Source: Bacteroidales bacterium
GTDB taxonomy: Bacteria; Bacteroidota; Bacteroidia; Bacteroidales; UBA932
Assembly (NCBI GenBank): GCA_016291185.1
Contig: JAEFAI010000003.1
Span: forward strand, 1 to 64,000
Direction: 5' to 3'
DNA: 64,000 bases
The stretch's first letter is position 1, and every line of letters starts with the position of its first letter. Made by a program: the position numbers and the translations under genes. Under the pieces are notes generated by a model. That model saw only the letters and a list, made by a program, of their open reading frames with translations, was not told the DNA's origin and did not search any database. Below, in pieces: positions 26,410 through 34,621 of this stretch.

Positions 26410-27359
26410 AGGAGCTTCTCCTTCAGATGCTTAATCATGTCTTTGGTCATCGTCTCCAAATTGTAAGACGGTGACCATCCCCATTCTTTGCGGGCGCACA
26501 CGTCATCCATCTTGTTGGGCCAGGAGTCCGCGATGGCCTGCCGGACCGGATCCACTTCGTAGCGCATCTTGAAGTCCGGATAGTGCTTGCGGATGGCGTC
26601 ATAGACCCCTTCCGGGTCGAAGCTCATCGAGGCGATGTTGAAGGCATTGCGGTGCACGAGGTAGCGCGGATCGGCTTCCATCAGGTTGATGGCCGCCTTG
26701 ATGGCGTCCGGCATATACATCATATCCATATAGGTGCCATGCGCGAGCGGGCAGACGAATTCTTCTCCCTTCACCGCAGCATAGTAGATCTCCACGGCGT
26801 AGTCCGTGGTGCCGCCGCCGGGCAGGGTCTTGTAGGAGATCAGGCCCGGGAAGCGCACCGAGCGCGTGTCCACGCCATATTTATGGAAATAATAATCGCT
26901 CAGCAGCTCCGTCGCCACCTTGGTCACGCCGTACATCGAGGTCGGCCGCTGGATGGTGTCCTGCGGGGTATTGTCGCGCGGCGTGTCCGGGCCGAAGGAG
27001 CCGATAGAAGAGGGCGTAAAGACGGCGCAGTGCTTCTCGCGCGCCACTTCCAGGATGTTCAGCAGGCCGTTCATCTGGATGTCCCAGGCCTTGAGCGGCA
27101 GGCGCTCGGCCGTCGCGGAGAGCAGGGCGGCGAGGTTGTAGATGGTGTCGATGTCGTATTTGTCCACGATGTCCGCGATCTGCTGGCCGTTGCAGACGTT
27201 TGCCTGCTCGGCGGGACCGCTTTCCAACAAGTCGCCCGTGGGGGCGGATCCGGGGATATAACCGGCCACAATGCGGCCCTGATGATAGATCTTGCGGAGT
27301 TTCATCGTGAGTTCCGAGCCGATCTGACCGGTGGAACCGATGACGAGAATATTTTTCAT
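26406..27359 (-). CDS. tdh: L-threonine 3-dehydrogenase, SDR type
   Basis: 317 residues of the extended SDR/epimerase-like family, not the zinc alcohol dehydrogenase type. NAD-binding GSTGQIGSELT, the catalytic Tyr-Lys pair in YGVTK, and the Thr-binding FTPSSIGSFG block fit SDR threonine dehydrogenases. It oxidises threonine to 2-amino-3-oxobutyrate, which the divergent kbl product cleaves to glycine and acetyl-CoA. Confidence 0.9.
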   Translation of the reverse strand: MKNILVIGSTGQIGSELTMKLRKIYHQGRIVAGYIPGSAPTGDLLESGPAEQANVCNGQQIADIVDKYDIDTIYNLAALLSATAERLPLKAWDIQMNGLLNILEVAREKHCAVFTPSSIGSFGPDTPRDNTPQDTIQRPTSMYGVTKVATELLSDYYFHKYGVDTRSVRFPGLISYKTLPGGGTTDYAVEIYYAAVKGEEFVCPLAHGTYMDMMYMPDAIKAAINLMEADPRYLVHRNAFNIASMSFDPEGVYDAIRKHYPDFKMRYEVDPVRQAIADSWPNKMDDVCARKEWGWSPSYNLETMTKDMIKHLKEKLL

Positions 27360-27390
27360 ATCAGTCTTAGACGTGCTATTAATTGTTACG

Positions 27391-27407
27391 CAAATTTATT
27401 AAATTTG
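27391..27407. promoter_or_regulatory. overlapping divergent -7 elements in a perfect palindrome
   Basis: CAAATTTATTAAATTTG is an 8+1+8 palindrome. Each half is a TAAATTTG -7 box, one for kbl on the plus strand and one for tdh on the minus strand. The two promoters would overlap face to face, or the palindrome may be an operator controlling both genes. Confidence 0.5.
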
Positions 27408-27439
27408 TGGGAGAAAACGCCAACAAATCCACATAATTT

Positions 27440-28630
27440 ATGTACGGTAAATTTCAATCTTATCTTCAGCAAGAACTTAAGGCCATCGACGAAGCCGGCC
27501 TGTATAAACGCGAACGGACCATCTGTTCCCCGCAGGGAGCGGAGATTACCCTCTCCGACGGCAGCAAGGCCCTGAATTTCTGCGCCAATAACTACCTCGG
27601 GCTCTCGGACAACCCGCGCCTGATCGCCGCCGCCAAGAAGGCGCTCGACGAGCGTGGCTTCGGCATGTCTTCCGTCCGCTTCATCTGCGGCTGCCAGGAC
27701 CTGCACCGCGAGCTGGAAAAGGCGATTTCCGCCTATTTCCATACGGACGATACCATTCTCTACGCAGCCTGCTTCGACGCCAACGGCGGCGTCTTCGAGC
27801 CGCTGCTCACCGCCGAGGACGCCATCATCTCCGACGCGCTCAACCACGCCTCCATCATCGACGGCGTGCGCCTCTGCAAGGCCGTCCGCTACCGCTACGC
27901 AAATGCCGACATGGCCGAGCTCGAGAAGTGCCTCCAGGAGGCGCAGGCGCAGCGTTTCCGCATCATCGTGACCGACGGTGTGTTTTCGATGGACGGCAAC
28001 GTGGCCCCGATGGACAAGATCTGCGAGCTGGCCGAGAAATACGACGCCCTCGTGATGGTGGACGAGAGCCACAGCGCCGGCGTTGTGGGCCCGAAGGGCC
28101 GGGGCGTCGCGGAGCTGTACAACCTTTACGGCCACATCGACATCCACACCGGCACGCTCGGCAAGAGCTTTGGCGGCGCCGTGGGCGGCTTCACCACCGG
28201 CCGGCAGGAGATCATCGACATGCTGCGCCAGCGCAGCCGTCCGTACCTGTTCTCCAATTCGCTGCCGCCGATGATCTGCGCCGCCGGCATCGAGCTCTTC
28301 AAGATGCTGGGCGAGAGCGACGAGCTGCACGACCGCCAGCAGGAGAACGTGGCCTATTTCCGCGACAAGATGATTGCAGCCGGGTTCGACATCAAACCCA
28401 CGCAGAGCGCCATCTGCGCCGTGATGCTCTATGACGCCCCGCTCTCGCAGAGATTCGCCGCCGCGATGGCGAAGGAGGGCATCTTCGTGACCGGTTTCTA
28501 CTATCCCGTCGTCCCGAAGGGCCAGGCGCGCATCCGCGTGCAGCTCTCCGCCGCCCACACGCGGCCGCAGCTGGACAAGGCCATCGCCGCCTTCATCAAG
28601 GTTGGCAAAGAGTTGGGAGTGATCAAGTGA
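27440..28630 (+). CDS. kbl: glycine C-acetyltransferase (2-amino-3-oxobutyrate CoA ligase)
   Basis: 396 residues, alpha-oxoamine synthase family. NFCANNYLGLSD, DALNHASIIDG, VDESHSAGVVG, and the PLP lysine in TLGKSFGGAVGG are all present, as is the family start MYGKFQ. Serine palmitoyltransferase is a close relative, but the divergent tdh partner argues for the threonine-degradation role. The stop overlaps the next start (GTGA). Confidence 0.92.
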   Translation: MYGKFQSYLQQELKAIDEAGLYKRERTICSPQGAEITLSDGSKALNFCANNYLGLSDNPRLIAAAKKALDERGFGMSSVRFICGCQDLHRELEKAISAYFHTDDTILYAACFDANGGVFEPLLTAEDAIISDALNHASIIDGVRLCKAVRYRYANADMAELEKCLQEAQAQRFRIIVTDGVFSMDGNVAPMDKICELAEKYDALVMVDESHSAGVVGPKGRGVAELYNLYGHIDIHTGTLGKSFGGAVGGFTTGRQEIIDMLRQRSRPYLFSNSLPPMICAAGIELFKMLGESDELHDRQQENVAYFRDKMIAAGFDIKPTQSAICAVMLYDAPLSQRFAAAMAKEGIFVTGFYYPVVPKGQARIRVQLSAAHTRPQLDKAIAAFIKVGKELGVIK

Positions 28631-29271
28631 CACCAACCATCGAATACCTGGAGGAGCGCTTCGACACATTCAACCGGATGTGTTTCGACGGCGCTCTTCC
28701 GCGTATTCCGATCAAGCTCAGCCATGCCCGCACCTTCGTCGGGCGGCTCATCTACCGCCCCGTGCGCGACTGGCGGGGCAGGGTGGTGCGTCGCGAGGAT
28801 TTCGTCCTGCGCATCAGCACGTATTTCGATTTGCCGGAGGCGGAGATCGAGGACACGCTCATCCATGAGATGATCCATTACTGGATCGCCTGGAAGGGGA
28901 TCAAGGACACGTCCACGCACGGCCGGGAGTTCCGCCGCATCATGAAGGAAATCAACACCTTGCACGACCGCCACCTGACCATCTCGCACAAATCTACCCC
29001 CGAAGAGCAGGACCGCGACACGCGCGTGCGCGACCACTGGTTCTGCGTCTCGCAGCTCGCCGACGGCCGCACCGCGCTCACCGTCGCCGCCCAGCCCTGC
29101 ATCGCCCGCATCCGCCGGGCCTTCCGCTGGTCGCCGACCATCCGCAGCCAGGCCTGGTACCACAGTCGCGACCCCTGGTTCAACCGCTACCCCCACTGCC
29201 GCAGCCCCAAGATCTTCCCGGTCGATCCCGCCGTCCTCCAGCCGCACCTCGACGGCGCGGAACCGCTCTAG
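28627..29271 (+). CDS. SprT-like zinc metalloprotease domain protein
   Basis: 214 residues from a GTG that overlaps the kbl stop. The zinc site HEMIHYW (HExxH) and a downstream STHGREF His fit SprT-like domains; DNRLCFG-type start FNRMCFDGALP matches too. Family members include DNA-protein crosslink proteases, but the function of the bacterial short forms is not settled. The C-terminal third is basic with several Trp-His pairs. Translationally coupled to kbl, although no biochemical link is obvious. Confidence 0.8.
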   Translation: MTPTIEYLEERFDTFNRMCFDGALPRIPIKLSHARTFVGRLIYRPVRDWRGRVVRREDFVLRISTYFDLPEAEIEDTLIHEMIHYWIAWKGIKDTSTHGREFRRIMKEINTLHDRHLTISHKSTPEEQDRDTRVRDHWFCVSQLADGRTALTVAAQPCIARIRRAFRWSPTIRSQAWYHSRDPWFNRYPHCRSPKIFPVDPAVLQPHLDGAEPL

Positions 29272-29335
29272 ATCGTCATTCCGAGCATCATTTATAGTCA
29301 TCCCGGGCCCCCTCATCGTCATTCCGAGCAACATA

Positions 29336-29360
29336 GTCATTCCGGGCTTGACCCGGAATC
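29336..29360. repeat. REP-like palindrome
   Basis: GTCATTCCGGG...CCCGGAATC with a CTTGA centre, reverse orientation. A truncated half copy (GTCATTCCGAGCA) precedes it. Confidence 0.85.
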
Positions 29361-29362
29361 CC

Positions 29363-29414
29363 GTCATTCGCCGGCTCCCTTTTTTCGTCATTCGCCGGCT
29401 CCGACCGGCGAATC
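29363..29414. repeat. composite REP-like unit: half copy, spacer, full copy
   Basis: A half site GTCATTCGCCGGCTCCC, a spacer CTTTTTTC and a full palindrome (29387-29414) with ATTCGCCGG/CCGGCGAAT arms. The same half-spacer-full layout recurs at 29533-29584 and, in the other orientation, at 40858-40909. Confidence 0.85.
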
Positions 29415-29436
29415 TTGTTATTTCAAAAATAATGTT

Positions 29437-29510
29437 TACCTTTGCAAAAGCGATTCTACGGATTCGCTGCATACTGGGCTGACAAGATTCTTGTCAGCCT
29501 TCAGTTTTAT
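29437..29510 (+). ncRNA. candidate small non-coding RNA
   Basis: TACCTTTG -7 box at 29437-29444, a short GCGA/TCGC hairpin, then a ten-bp perfect stem GGCTGACAAG (29477-29486) with CTTGTCAGCC (29490-29499) and a T-rich tail. No coding frame inside. Same architecture as 1971-2060. No family recognised. Confidence 0.35.
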
Positions 29511-29532
29511 ATAACACCCTTAATTGTTTTCC

Positions 29533-29584
29533 GTCATTCGCCGGCCCCCTTTTTTCGTCATTCGCCGGCTCCGACCGGCGAATC
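29533..29584. repeat. composite REP-like unit, second copy
   Basis: Half site 29533-29548, CTTTTTTC spacer, full palindrome 29557-29584; nearly identical to the unit at 29363-29414. Confidence 0.85.
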
Positions 29585-29703
29585 TCCATCCAAACTGCGA
29601 GTAGCTTGTCCAAAAGCAAGCAGGCTCCCGAACAACCGCCCTCCAGCCGGCGCTGTATCAAATTTTTCGTTATCTTTACGTCAAAATACGCTAAAACATA
29701 CTT

Positions 29704-30033
29704 ATGTCCGACATCAACCAGATTTTGGGAGAGTTGCGCCATTTTAACGAGGAGCGCGACTGGGACCAGTTCCATAATGGCAAAGACTTAGCTATCGCCA
29801 TTTCCCTCGAGGCAAGCGAACTCCTCGAGTGCTTCCTGTGGAAGTCTCCGGAAGAAGCCAAGCCGGAGAAAATCCGCGAGGAACTCGCAGATGTATTGAA
29901 CTACGCCTTCCAGATGGCGGATAAGTATAATCTTGACATCAAGGAGATTATGCTTGATAAGCTCCGCAAAAACGCGGAGAAGTATCCTGCCGACAAGGCA
30001 CGTGGCACCGCAAAAAAATATAACGAGTTGTAA
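29704..30033 (+). CDS. MazG-like nucleotide pyrophosphohydrolase
   Basis: 109 residues of the all-alpha NTP pyrophosphohydrolase superfamily. Metal-binding acidic motif SLEASELLECFLW is followed by EELADVLNYAFQMAD, the E-ExxE/ExxD pattern that holds magnesium. It hydrolyses NTPs or dNTPs to NMP and pyrophosphate; substrate not predictable. Two bases separate it from the helicase gene, so they form a two-gene operon. Codon use is more AT-rich than the neighbouring metabolic genes. Confidence 0.88.
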   Translation: MSDINQILGELRHFNEERDWDQFHNGKDLAIAISLEASELLECFLWKSPEEAKPEKIREELADVLNYAFQMADKYNLDIKEIMLDKLRKNAEKYPADKARGTAKKYNEL

Positions 30034-30035
30034 TT

Positions 30036-31985
30036 ATGGCATTCAATATAGTCTCATACGAGTTTAAAAAGCCTGTTATAGAAACTGCAGCACCACATAG
30101 ATTGCTATCCGATCATGTGCAAGGGTCCAACTGGCCCGTTGTGTATCTTATACACGGGAATCATGAATTATACATTGGCGAGACCAACAGTGCCAATGAA
30201 CGGATGAATCAACATTTGGATCCAAATGGCCGCTATTACGACCACCGAAAGAAGCTGACGAAAGTGGAGATCATTTTCGATTCATGGTTCAACAAATCTG
30301 CTGTTTTAGATATAGAGAACGCTCTTATTGGACTTTTCCGTTACGAGATCAAGCAGACAAATAATGCGGCCAAACACTCGAAATACTTCACCCGTCTCCA
30401 GAATGGAAACAGAGGGCAGTCAAAGTTGCATAACTACTACAATCGCGCGCATTATCAAGAAGAGGTAGAAGCTATCTGGGAGGAATTGCGTCAACGATCC
30501 CTTGCAACCAACAAATACAGTGATATCGTCAATGATGTTTTGTTTAAATATTCCCCTTATACGGCCTTAAATGAGGAGCAGCAGAGTGTTAGTATAGACA
30601 TTCTAAATGGAATAATAGATTCTTTGGAAGCGATGAGGGAGGGTCGAGAGAACGGCTATACAGCAGTAATCAACGGCTATGCTGGGACAGGGAAAACCAT
30701 TGTTTTGATTAATTTGCTCGTCCGGGTAATTGAGGCTATTTATTCCAATCAGACGAATATTGATACTGAGAACGATGACCAATATGAATCAGCACTCGAA
30801 CTGGGAGAACTTTCATCGGAGGCAAAATTAATCAACCGAATCAAATCTTATGTGCAGAAATATGGCACCTTGAAAGTCGCGTATGTAGCTCAAATGTCCT
30901 CTCTGCGAAACACAATGGGGACTATACTAAGAGGCGTCCCTCATTTACATAAGAATAGTGCAAAGGGCCCCAACGATATTGTAAATAGCTCTGTTGTTGG
31001 AGATACAAGGGAAGTTGAGCCTTACGATATCCTATTTATTGATGAGGCGCACAGGCTTTGGCAATACAATAATATTGGCAGTGCCGTGGGTTCTTATAAG
31101 AATGCGTGCAAGAAACTGTATGGCCCTGAGAAAGATCCCAAAACTGTCACGGCCTTAGACTGGCTTTGCAAATGCAGTCGAACTAGGGTGTTGGTTTATG
31201 ACCCGTTCCAGACGGTTAAAGACAGTGACATCACGCCGGAACAGTTTGAAAATACGATAGATAGGAGCGGTTATGGCGTTCCCCATTATTTTGAATTACA
31301 CCAACAGATGCGATGCCGAGCCGGAATGGATTACATATCTTTTGTTAATCGCATATTTGACACCAGCCTCGGATCACCACGATCAGTATTCCCGGATCAT
31401 TATGATTTCCGATTATTTGAGGATGCAAATAAGTTGATTGATGAGATTGTACGGAGACATGCCGAAGTAGGACTTTCTAAATGTGTTACCGGTTATGGTT
31501 GGCAGTGGAACAAAAAGAAATATGACAATTGCCAACGTCAGTATCAGAGATGGTTAACAGAAAAAAAGGAAGCAGACACCAGAAAGAAACAGGTTGCATA
31601 CTATGTTAAGAATCTCAAAGTTGAAGATGGGCTCATCGATTTTGATGGCGTTAAATATGTTCGAAATCTCGATTATAATTGGATCCTTGAAGGGGAACCT
31701 CAGGAAATAGGATGTATTCACACTTCACAAGGGTATGACCTAAATTATGTTGGTGTTCTATTGGGGCCAGAGATAGATTATTGCCCTGAAAAAGGAGTAT
31801 ATGTAATCCCCGAACGGATTAATGATAAAGGTGTTAGAAGGAATCGCAAATACGAATCTGTTCGAGCTTATGTTGTAAATGCATATAAGGTAATGATGGA
31901 ACGTGGAATCAAGGGATGTTATATTTATGCATACAATGAAGGCCTAAGGGAATATTTAAAAAGCATTTTGAATTATATTCCGTAA
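30036..31985 (+). CDS. GIY-YIG nuclease fused to DUF2075 superfamily 1 helicase
   Basis: 649 residues. Residues 35-110 form a GIY-YIG nuclease domain (VVYLI...LYIGET, Arg in NERMNQH, Glu in IENALIG). From about 190 comes a DUF2075 helicase: Walker A GYAGTGKT near 212-219, Walker B ILFIDEAHRLW near 331, LHQQMRC and a motif V-like IHTSQGYDLNYVGV, ending in the family's YEGLREYL-like YNEGLREYLKSI. No signal peptide. The AT-rich codon use contrasts with both flanks. Together with the MazG-like gene it resembles antiphage cassettes in which a nucleotide hydrolase is paired with a nuclease-helicase. That role is inferred. Confidence 0.85.
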   Translation: MAFNIVSYEFKKPVIETAAPHRLLSDHVQGSNWPVVYLIHGNHELYIGETNSANERMNQHLDPNGRYYDHRKKLTKVEIIFDSWFNKSAVLDIENALIGLFRYEIKQTNNAAKHSKYFTRLQNGNRGQSKLHNYYNRAHYQEEVEAIWEELRQRSLATNKYSDIVNDVLFKYSPYTALNEEQQSVSIDILNGIIDSLEAMREGRENGYTAVINGYAGTGKTIVLINLLVRVIEAIYSNQTNIDTENDDQYESALELGELSSEAKLINRIKSYVQKYGTLKVAYVAQMSSLRNTMGTILRGVPHLHKNSAKGPNDIVNSSVVGDTREVEPYDILFIDEAHRLWQYNNIGSAVGSYKNACKKLYGPEKDPKTVTALDWLCKCSRTRVLVYDPFQTVKDSDITPEQFENTIDRSGYGVPHYFELHQQMRCRAGMDYISFVNRIFDTSLGSPRSVFPDHYDFRLFEDANKLIDEIVRRHAEVGLSKCVTGYGWQWNKKKYDNCQRQYQRWLTEKKEADTRKKQVAYYVKNLKVEDGLIDFDGVKYVRNLDYNWILEGEPQEIGCIHTSQGYDLNYVGVLLGPEIDYCPEKGVYVIPERINDKGVRRNRKYESVRAYVVNAYKVMMERGIKGCYIYAYNEGLREYLKSILNYIP

Positions 31986-31996
31986 TCAAGTCAGAA

Positions 31997-32030
31997 AAAG
32001 AGCCAAGGGATTTCTTGGCTCTTTAATTGT
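31997..32030 (+). terminator. Rho-independent terminator
   Basis: An 11-bp perfect stem AAAGAGCCAAG (31997-32007) and CTTGGCTCTTT (32014-32024) with a T-containing tail, 12 bases after the helicase stop. Confidence 0.85.
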
Positions 32031-32099
32031 TACAGATCTAAAACTTGTTATTTTGCGTCAGCCAGTGAAGCAGCCGTGCGCGAGGCTGGGGGAGTAACG

Positions 32100-32130
32100 A
32101 AAAGGGCCAAGGGTTTTCCTTGGTCCTTTT
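32100..32130 (-). terminator. terminator of the Rpn gene
   Basis: A 13-pair stem AAAAGGGCCAAGG with CCTTGGTCCTTTT (one G-T pair), five bases past the minus-strand stop codon; T-rich on its minus-strand 3' side. Confidence 0.8.
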
Positions 32131-32134
32131 CGTG

Positions 32135-33019
32135 TTACAGTGCCTTGACTTGCTCTTCGGTGAGGCCGGTGAATTGGACAATCTGTTCGATGGGCATATG
32201 CCCTCCCAGCATCCGCCGGGCAATCTCCCGGGCTTGGAGTTCTTTGCCTTCCTCTCGACCTTCCTCTCGACCTTCCTCTCGACCTTCCTCTCGGGCATAG
32301 TCGATGGTATTCTTGTAGTCCCACTTTTGTTTCATCGAGGCGATGTAGGCATCCTGCTCCTCGCGGGTCATGCTGGCGAATGTGGCTTGTTCCATAAACT
32401 CGTTGAAATAAGGGTCATCCCATAACTCGGGTTTCTCGACAAATGTAGGTAAATTCTTCATCAGATACAAGAAACGCTCCTCGAAGGTCACGCACTCTTC
32501 CTTGCGCTTGTCGAAGCGAGCGATCTCCATGAAAGCGAAGCGAAGGGCCCGGCTCATCTGCTCGTGGGTCTCGTCTTCCCGAAGCGAAAACTTGTGGATG
32601 AAGCGGGCCGGATCCGCCTTCTCCGGCTCCAGATGCCGCATGTCGAAGTTCAGCAGGCCCAGGAAGAAAACTGGCTGGAAGTTATAATTCCAGTCTCCCT
32701 TCTCACCCTTCTCCGTGATGGTCCGGGCGGAGTAGAAGAGGGCGCGCTCCATGAAATAGGCCTGGTTGGCGATCTGTACCTCGATGATGAAGGATCGTCC
32801 GTCCTTGGTGTCGCAATACATGTCGTAAGTGACTTTCCGCTCCTGCTCGGTTAGTCCGAGTTGCTCGCTCTCGCGGATGTCGATGTCCGCAATGTCCAGG
32901 CCAAAGATGGCGTTGAGCGGACGGATAATGAGTTGTTTCTTGCCGGAGTCCTTGAAGATTTTCTTGAATCCGAAATCGACCATCGGGTCGATGTAGAGAA
33001 TTTGTTGTTCGTTTTTCAT
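32135..33019 (-). CDS. Rpn-family PD-(D/E)XK nuclease
   Basis: 294 residues of the Rpn/transposase_31-like family. Start IDPMVDFGFKKIFKD is the family signature; the nuclease core is visible as VTYDMYCDTKDGRSFIIEVQ (D...E-x-Q). The C-terminal part has (REEG)n repeats followed by ARRMLGGHMPIEQIVQFTGLTEEQV, the usual Rpn tail. Rpn proteins are DNA endonucleases; published work on E. coli relatives reports antiphage activity and a short protein made from an internal start that inhibits the full one. An internal ATG at the MKQKWDYK position could serve that purpose here, but no decisive ribosome site is visible. Confidence 0.85.
   Translation of the reverse strand: MKNEQQILYIDPMVDFGFKKIFKDSGKKQLIIRPLNAIFGLDIADIDIRESEQLGLTEQERKVTYDMYCDTKDGRSFIIEVQIANQAYFMERALFYSARTITEKGEKGDWNYNFQPVFFLGLLNFDMRHLEPEKADPARFIHKFSLREDETHEQMSRALRFAFMEIARFDKRKEECVTFEERFLYLMKNLPTFVEKPELWDDPYFNEFMEQATFASMTREEQDAYIASMKQKWDYKNTIDYAREEGREEGREEGREEGKELQAREIARRMLGGHMPIEQIVQFTGLTEEQVKAL
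32248..32295. repeat. four tandem 12-base units in the Rpn gene
   Basis: CTTCCTCTCGAC repeated four times (the last unit ends GGG) encodes the REEG repeats. Twelve-base units keep the frame, so copy-number change by slippage would only lengthen or shorten the linker. Confidence 0.9.
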
Positions 33020-33413
33020 TATATAAAACTCGGACCGGGTCTAGGTTCTTCCGATCCTGACGGTGAAGATGGAAAAAGAATTAATACAGGTTAGTAAGAT
33101 TCGTATTTTTAATGCCTTTGCCCTCCAGGAATCAATAGAAATTGACTGAATACTTGCTTTGGCGGGGCAGGAGATGCCCGGTCGGAGCCGGGCATGACGA
33201 GAGTGCCGGGAGCGGCAGTGCCCCTGCGGAGCCGTTCACCCGGACAGGGTCGGGCGAAAGCGAAGCGCAGCCCGATAGCGGAGCAGGGGCAGCTGCCGTC
33301 CCGGCGGCTCTCTGACAAGGGGACTGGGAGGGCTGCCGCACGCGGCGGAGAAGGATCGGTCACATATCTGAGAGTTTTTTCGTAAATTCGCATAATGCAT
33401 CCTGTTTTAGCTT
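33020..33413. other. gene-free region with one REP-like palindrome
   Basis: No credible gene. It contains a complete palindrome at 33173-33198 preceded by the GGCAGGA lead-in seen in the 54-56 kb modules, then a G+C-rich stretch with GCCCCTGC...GCAGGGGC pairing (33221-33228 with 33282-33289). A TAAATTCG box near 33382 may serve the next gene. Confidence 0.6.
33173..33198. repeat. REP-like palindrome
   Basis: GATGCCCGG...CCGGGCATGAC, forward orientation, GTCGGAG centre. Confidence 0.85.
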
Positions 33414-33947
33414 ATGTTCAAAGTAAGTGACATCATCACCACGCCGCCGCAGGAGTTCAGCTCGGAGCTTCAGCGGCAGGTCTATGCGACCTTTGCGTCG
33501 CTGGGAATCCCTTTCGAGCGCGTGGACACGGATCCGGGCCTGACGATGGAAGATTGCCAGCATATCGACGCGAAGATCGGCGTGCGGATCGTGAAGACCA
33601 TCTTCGTGTGCAACCGCCAGCAGACGGAGTTCTACCTGTACGTGACGACGGACGACAAACCGTTCGTGACGCGGGAATTCTGCGGCGCGCTGGGCATTCC
33701 CCGTGTATCTTTCGCTTCGGCGGAGAAGCTCTGGGAGCTGACGGGCGTGCAGGTGGGCGCGACGACGATCCTGAGCGCCATTCTGCCACAGTCCGCCGGA
33801 GTGCACCTGGTGATGGACCGCAGCGTGGCGGAAGGGGAGAGGTTCGCCTGCACGGATGGCACAGCCACCTGCTTCGTTAAGATCCGCACGGCGGACTTGC
33901 TCGAAAAGTATTTGCCTGCCTCCGGGCATGAACTGAAACTAATTTAA
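33414..33947 (+). CDS. YbaK/ProX-type aminoacyl-tRNA editing domain protein
   Basis: 177 residues, free-standing INS/ProX-like fold. GIPFERVDTDP, the conserved lysine in VRIVKTIFVCNRQQTEFYL, and the GVQVGATTILSAI (GxxPG-like) region fit YbaK/ProX deacylases that clear mischarged tRNA, classically Ala-tRNA-Pro. Substrate not certain. Cytosolic. Confidence 0.8.
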   Translation: MFKVSDIITTPPQEFSSELQRQVYATFASLGIPFERVDTDPGLTMEDCQHIDAKIGVRIVKTIFVCNRQQTEFYLYVTTDDKPFVTREFCGALGIPRVSFASAEKLWELTGVQVGATTILSAILPQSAGVHLVMDRSVAEGERFACTDGTATCFVKIRTADLLEKYLPASGHELKLI

Positions 33948-33961
33948 TCCACAAGACTAAA

Positions 33962-34330
33962 ATGAATTTCATCGGTAACATACTCTGGCTCATCCTTGGC
34001 GGCATCCTCATTGCCGTTATCCACTACATCGTCGGCCTGCTGATGTGCATCACGATCATCGGCATTCCCTTTGGCGTGCAGCTGTTTAAATTGGGGACTT
34101 ATGCCCTCTGGCCGTTCGGCCATGAGCTGGTGGATGGTCCTAATCAGCCTGGCTGCGTGTCCATTGTCATGAATCTCTTCTGGATCATGCTGGGTTGGTG
34201 GGAGATCGCCGTGATTCACCTGGTGTTCGGTCTGCTGTTCTGCATCACCATCGTGGGCATTCCCTTCGGTATTCAGCACTTCAAAATGATTCTGCCATCG
34301 ATATTGCCTTTCGGAAAAGAGATACGGTGA
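33962..34330 (+). CDS. YccF-family inner membrane protein
   Basis: 122 residues with two repeated halves, each a pair of membrane helices ending in the ITIIGIPFGVQLFKL / ITIVGIPFGIQHFKM motif of the YccF (DUF307) family. Function unknown. Lies 14 bases after the editing gene. Confidence 0.85.
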   Translation: MNFIGNILWLILGGILIAVIHYIVGLLMCITIIGIPFGVQLFKLGTYALWPFGHELVDGPNQPGCVSIVMNLFWIMLGWWEIAVIHLVFGLLFCITIVGIPFGIQHFKMILPSILPFGKEIR

Positions 34331-34420
34331 AACACGTTCAGTACACGGGACAAATGAAGGATAATGCGGGATTTCGCAAACTTTTTCGTATTTTCGCAGT
34401 AACCACAAAGAACACGAAAC

Positions 34421-34615
34421 ATGGCTGAACAGAAATTCCCTTGCGAAAACTGCAAGTTCCGCGCGCACTACGACAAGAACCCCAAGTCGGTGCTGGGCCG
34501 CTTCTGGCGCTGGCACATCAACTTCTGCCCGGGATTCCGGGCATATTTCACCAACCAGGACGAGCATACCCAGGCAGCGATCCGGGAGAAGTACAATTTC
34601 ACGAAATACCAGTAG
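34421..34615 (+). CDS. small conserved protein with CxxC motif
   Basis: 64 residues: FPCENCKFRAHYDKNPKS, then FWRWHINFCPGF, ending REKYNFTKYQ. The CxxC plus a His and a later Cys could bind zinc, but this is not a known zinc ribbon to me. It looks like a conserved Bacteroidota orphan. Six bases before bcp and therefore probably co-transcribed; a redox role is only suggested by this neighbour. Codon use is native. A TATTTTCG box near 34388-34395 may be its promoter. Confidence 0.7.
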   Translation: MAEQKFPCENCKFRAHYDKNPKSVLGRFWRWHINFCPGFRAYFTNQDEHTQAAIREKYNFTKYQ

Positions 34616-34621
34616 TCCGCC

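Larger units (their letters stand above)
29272..29703. other. gene-free region with palindrome cluster and possible small RNA
   Basis: Right after the SprT stop begin several complete and half copies of the dispersed palindrome (29275 onwards), then a promoter-like box and hairpin at 29437-29499, then a second half-plus-full palindrome pair at 29533-29584. About 120 bases then lead to the MazG-like gene; GTTATCTTTACG near 29671 (TATCTTTA) is a poor -7 candidate for it. Confidence 0.7.

Noticed and set aside
27440..28630. Reading kbl as serine palmitoyltransferase (sphingolipid synthesis)
   Set aside because: The families are close, but the divergent threonine dehydrogenase and MYGKFQ start favour glycine C-acetyltransferase.
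33109..33393. Short minus-strand frames of 94 and 69 residues between Rpn and the editing gene
   Set aside because: They read through a palindrome and G+C-rich repeat DNA and have no protein-like features.
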